The notes beneath the pieces are model-generated. The model worked only from the letters and a program-made list of their open reading frames with translations, was not told where the DNA came from and did no database searches. From NCBI GenBank assembly GCA_020746105.1, contig CM036636.1:7936001-8000000 (forward strand): a DNA stretch of 64,000 nucleotides, given 5' to 3'. Positions 61,801 through 64,000 of the stretch are shown piece by piece. A program made the position numbers and the translations under genes. Each line of letters opens with the position of its first letter. Position 1 is the first letter of the stretch. The DNA is from Trogon surrucura. Taxonomy: Eukaryota; Chordata; Aves; Trogoniformes; Trogonidae.

Positions 61801-63642
61801 CTCGCCAGCGTGTACAGCCCAGGGGGACTGCCAAGAAAAGGGGGAGGTTAAATCGTTCTGGGGCAAGGGAGGGCTTTGGGGCTCTGCTAACATCCATGTT
61901 GCTTTTTGCAGGGTTCACCACAATGAAAATCAGTAACTGTTAAAATCTGAAAGAAGTAAACACGAAAAAAGCTGTCCAAGTCTTGGAGGTGCCTGTGCGT
62001 GTGTGAGCACCACAGGAAGAGAAAAACTCTTTGTTCCTTGAGCCCAATACAAAAGCATCTGCTCTTCTGTCCCAGTAGAGAGAGGATACCAAAGTGTGGA
62101 GGGAGCTGGGAACTTCAGGTGGGAGCAGGGAGAGCTGCAGTGACCAAACCATAACCAGTGCAGGGGCTGCAGTGTATGGAGGGAGGAATTTCACCTCATC
62201 AGTAATCCTGGGTGAAAACATCCCCAGGGATGGGCTTTGAGAGCTGATTAATACATAATCAATCTTCCTTCTGTCTTTCCTGCCACCGCAAAATTTTTCT
62301 CTGATAATCTGTCATAACTATAATAAGTGCAGCCACCTACTGTAATTGGAAAAATAGACTTTGCTGTGATTAAACTCCTCCATCGACCAACAAACGCTGC
62401 AGCTCAGCCATCCGCTTCCAATCACCCCCTGCCCCCCGTGAACACCCCAGACGAGAGGGATGCAGGATTCTCCCACAGGGACGAGCTCACCGGCACCTGA
62501 TCATTTCGGGGCAAATGTGACACTGGACCCACAGCACCCGCCCCACCCAGGCAGGGCAGTGCTGCCCGAGCCCAGCTCAGCATCCTCCTCCTCTGCTGCT
62601 GCTGCTGCCTAATGCCATTTCTGCCCTCTGGGCTGACTGCTCTGCTCCCTTTCAATTCCTCTTTATGGCAGCTGATAAGGACTTGGGGAGAGGTCAGATA
62701 ACCCAATAACACCGATGAGCAGTGCAGGCCCCCAGGGGACGAGGGGGATAATCAGGTTACAGGCACCAAGGGATGGAGGTGGAAAAAGGCAGGTGGCTGC
62801 CATTAGGTAAATGCAATCACCCCTGCGCCTGCGGCCCCCCCCCAGACCTTGCTGGGGATGGAGGAGATGCTGGCAAACCTCAGACAGAACCTTCCACCAC
62901 TACTTCCCAGGACATGGAAATGACTTTGCACGCATTGACGCAGCTGAAAAAGTCAGCAGGAGAGTCCGGGAGCTGAGCTGTGGGAAGATAAACCCACCCA
63001 GCAATCCCCTCCCAGCACCATGGTGGCTGCAGAAACCTGCCTGACTCCAGCATCCCCACGCTCAGGGCTTTTACCTTCGAAGGCGGGGGCCAAGGGAGAG
63101 GCTGGGTGCCCTGGGCTGATGCGGCTGACGGTCAGGTCACTCTCCACGCCGCCCTGCTTGTTCAGCATGCAGGTGTACACAGTCGAACCTGGGGGAAGGA
63201 GAATGGCACCGGTGCCCATCAGCCAGCCCCGGCCTCTTGCCCATCACACCCCCAGCTGTGAGCCACAGCTGGAGCCAGAGGGCCAGACCCCTGGCTCAGA
63301 GCACATTTGTCCCGGTGCAAACGAGAGCAGAACCCAACCTCCGGTGAGGATGGGGAAAAGAGTCGCCCTCACTTGCTTCCCATACCCCCTGCAAAAGTGG
63401 CATTTGAAAGAAAAGCCAGTTTAGGTGTCCCTCTCATGGTTGTTTTGGCATAAAATGTGAATTCCCAGCAGAGGCAACGTGCAGGTGAAATAAAGGCTGG
63501 TACCTGGTGCTTTGCTCACGTCGGCAGTAAACAGCCAGTTCGCTGCTTTGGTTGCTTCGGGCCCAACCAGGTAGAATTTCCCAAAATAAGACATGTCGAA
63601 GAGAGCCAGGGCATTTCTGCACGTTAAGCATTCATTCTTGAT
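54257..63642 (-). CDS. SARDH: Sarcosine dehydrogenase, last eight exons (5' part outside window)
   Basis: SARDH is a mitochondrial-matrix flavoprotein that demethylates sarcosine to glycine and passes the one-carbon unit to tetrahydrofolate. Minus-strand exons in order: 63642-63504, 63188-63075, 61686-61539, 61224-61131, 57030-56868, 56585-56417, 55816-55681, 54382-54257. They sum to 1089 bases, 362 residues plus TGA, which matches residues 557-918 of the 918-residue human protein. The frame is unbroken. This part is the aminomethyltransferase-like (GCV_T) folate-binding region and its C-terminal barrel; the FAD domain is upstream, right of the window. Hallmarks: [82 protein letters not shown] and [15 protein letters not shown] at the end. 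Two splice sites are weak (see findings). Confidence 0.97.
54760..54970. other. CpG-rich segment in the last SARDH intron
   Basis: A GC- and CpG-rich patch (for example gccggcggccgctggcagcgg, cut short) inside an otherwise ordinary intron. No splice-linked exon is visible on either strand. It could be an intragenic CpG island or an alternative promoter. Confidence 0.45.
56181..56361 (-). mobile_element. tRNA-Ile-headed, CR1-tailed SINE (TguSINE1-like)
   Basis: On the minus strand the element starts GGCCGGTCAGCTCACTTGG, then TTAGAGCATGGTGCTGATAA, closely matching vertebrate tRNA-Ile. It includes an A box (AGCTCACTTGG) and a B box (GGTTCAATCCC). After the tRNA part it continues into a CR1-type 3' end (GATCTCTAAGGTCCCTTCC) and ends with ATTCTAGGATTCTATGA. 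It is about 181 bases, full length or nearly so, in the SARDH intron between 55817 and 56416 and in the same orientation as the gene. The structure is that described for TguSINE1 of passerine birds, presumably mobilised by CR1. Confidence 0.88.
57031..61130 (-). other. SARDH: Large SARDH intron, about 4.1 kb
   Basis: No exon-like or repeat sequence is recognised. It contains a perfect palindrome GGATTAATCC at 60012-60021 in an AT-rich stretch, and several ATTA-type motifs at about 59150-59420. Other SARDH introns over 300 bases are 55817-56416 (SINE), 61225-61538, 61687-63074 (AT-rich patch at 62230-62380) and 63189-63503. Confidence 0.6.
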
Positions 63643-64000
63643 CTACAATTAAAGTAAACGCACGGCTGAAGTTGAGCCATGTTCTCACTCCACAAAGGGA
63701 GGCACATATTAGAACCATTTATGTAATGAGAAACAATACCAGGACACTCACTTGGTGCCTTTAAAGGCTGCAAGGCTTCAAAACACTCCTGAAAAATCAG
63801 GTATTAAATGCACCAAGTCTGATGGGCTATCCTGTATGCTCAATCCAATTCCTTACCTCACTAACACAGTGGCAGTTATCAACAATAATAGTTAAATTGA
63901 TTTAAATTGGGTATGTCCCCCAAGCTGGCCTCAACTCTTTCATTTGGGAAAGCAGCAGTAAAACCCTCACGGCCTCCCTGCTAAGGTTTTCTGAGCATGG
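63643..64000 (-). other. SARDH: SARDH intron continuing beyond the window
   Basis: The minus-strand acceptor of the 63642 exon is attgtag. The rest of the window is AT-rich intron sequence with no further exon visible, so upstream SARDH exons lie to the right. Confidence 0.75.

Overview
This window is nuclear DNA of a vertebrate, most likely a bird and probably a passerine. Genes are split by GT-AG introns, no bacterial-style operons are visible, and the gene order ADAMTSL2 - FAM163B - DBH - SARDH matches the conserved vertebrate block known from human 9q34.2. The lineage call rests on two retroposons. One is a CR1 LINE 3' end at 6.68-7.16 kb. The other is a SINE at 56.18-56.36 kb with a tRNA-Ile-like head joined to a CR1-type tail, the architecture described for TguSINE1 of passerines. 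Short introns and GC-rich exons fit an avian microchromosome.

Layout. (1) 1-3.43 kb, plus strand: the last four coding exons and 3' UTR of ADAMTSL2 (203 residues: thrombospondin type-1 repeats, then a PLAC domain). (2) 6.16-27.73 kb, minus strand: FAM163B, complete in coding sequence (160 residues in two coding exons). Its small intron is almost filled by the CR1 copy, and its non-coding first exon probably lies about 20 kb away beside a CpG island at 27.6-28.3 kb. (3) 28.3-37.8 kb: intergenic, no gene recognised. (4) 37.79-52.5 kb, plus strand: the complete dopamine beta-hydroxylase gene DBH, 12 exons and 617 codons, all GT-AG, with every copper ligand present. A putative noradrenergic enhancer and a TATA-like box sit just upstream. 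(5) 54.09-63.64 kb, minus strand: the last eight exons of SARDH (362 residues, the folate-binding C-terminal half). The gene continues beyond the right edge.

ADAMTSL2 and FAM163B converge tail to tail, FAM163B and DBH diverge head to head across about 10 kb, and DBH and SARDH converge tail to tail. The genes act separately: an extracellular-matrix modulator of TGF-beta availability, a small membrane protein of unknown function, the enzyme that makes noradrenaline in secretory vesicles, and a mitochondrial one-carbon enzyme.

I found no undescribed biological system. The points worth a second look are regulatory or evolutionary: the diverged CRE core in the DBH enhancer, an overlapping upstream ORF at the FAM163B start, a cluster of polyadenylation hexamers in a 217-base A/G-rich tract after the FAM163B stop codon, a gain and a loss of N-glycosylation sequons in DBH, weak splice sites in SARDH, and the two retroposons. 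Exon boundaries were read by eye from reading frame, splice consensus and remembered mammalian protein sequences. No alignment was run.
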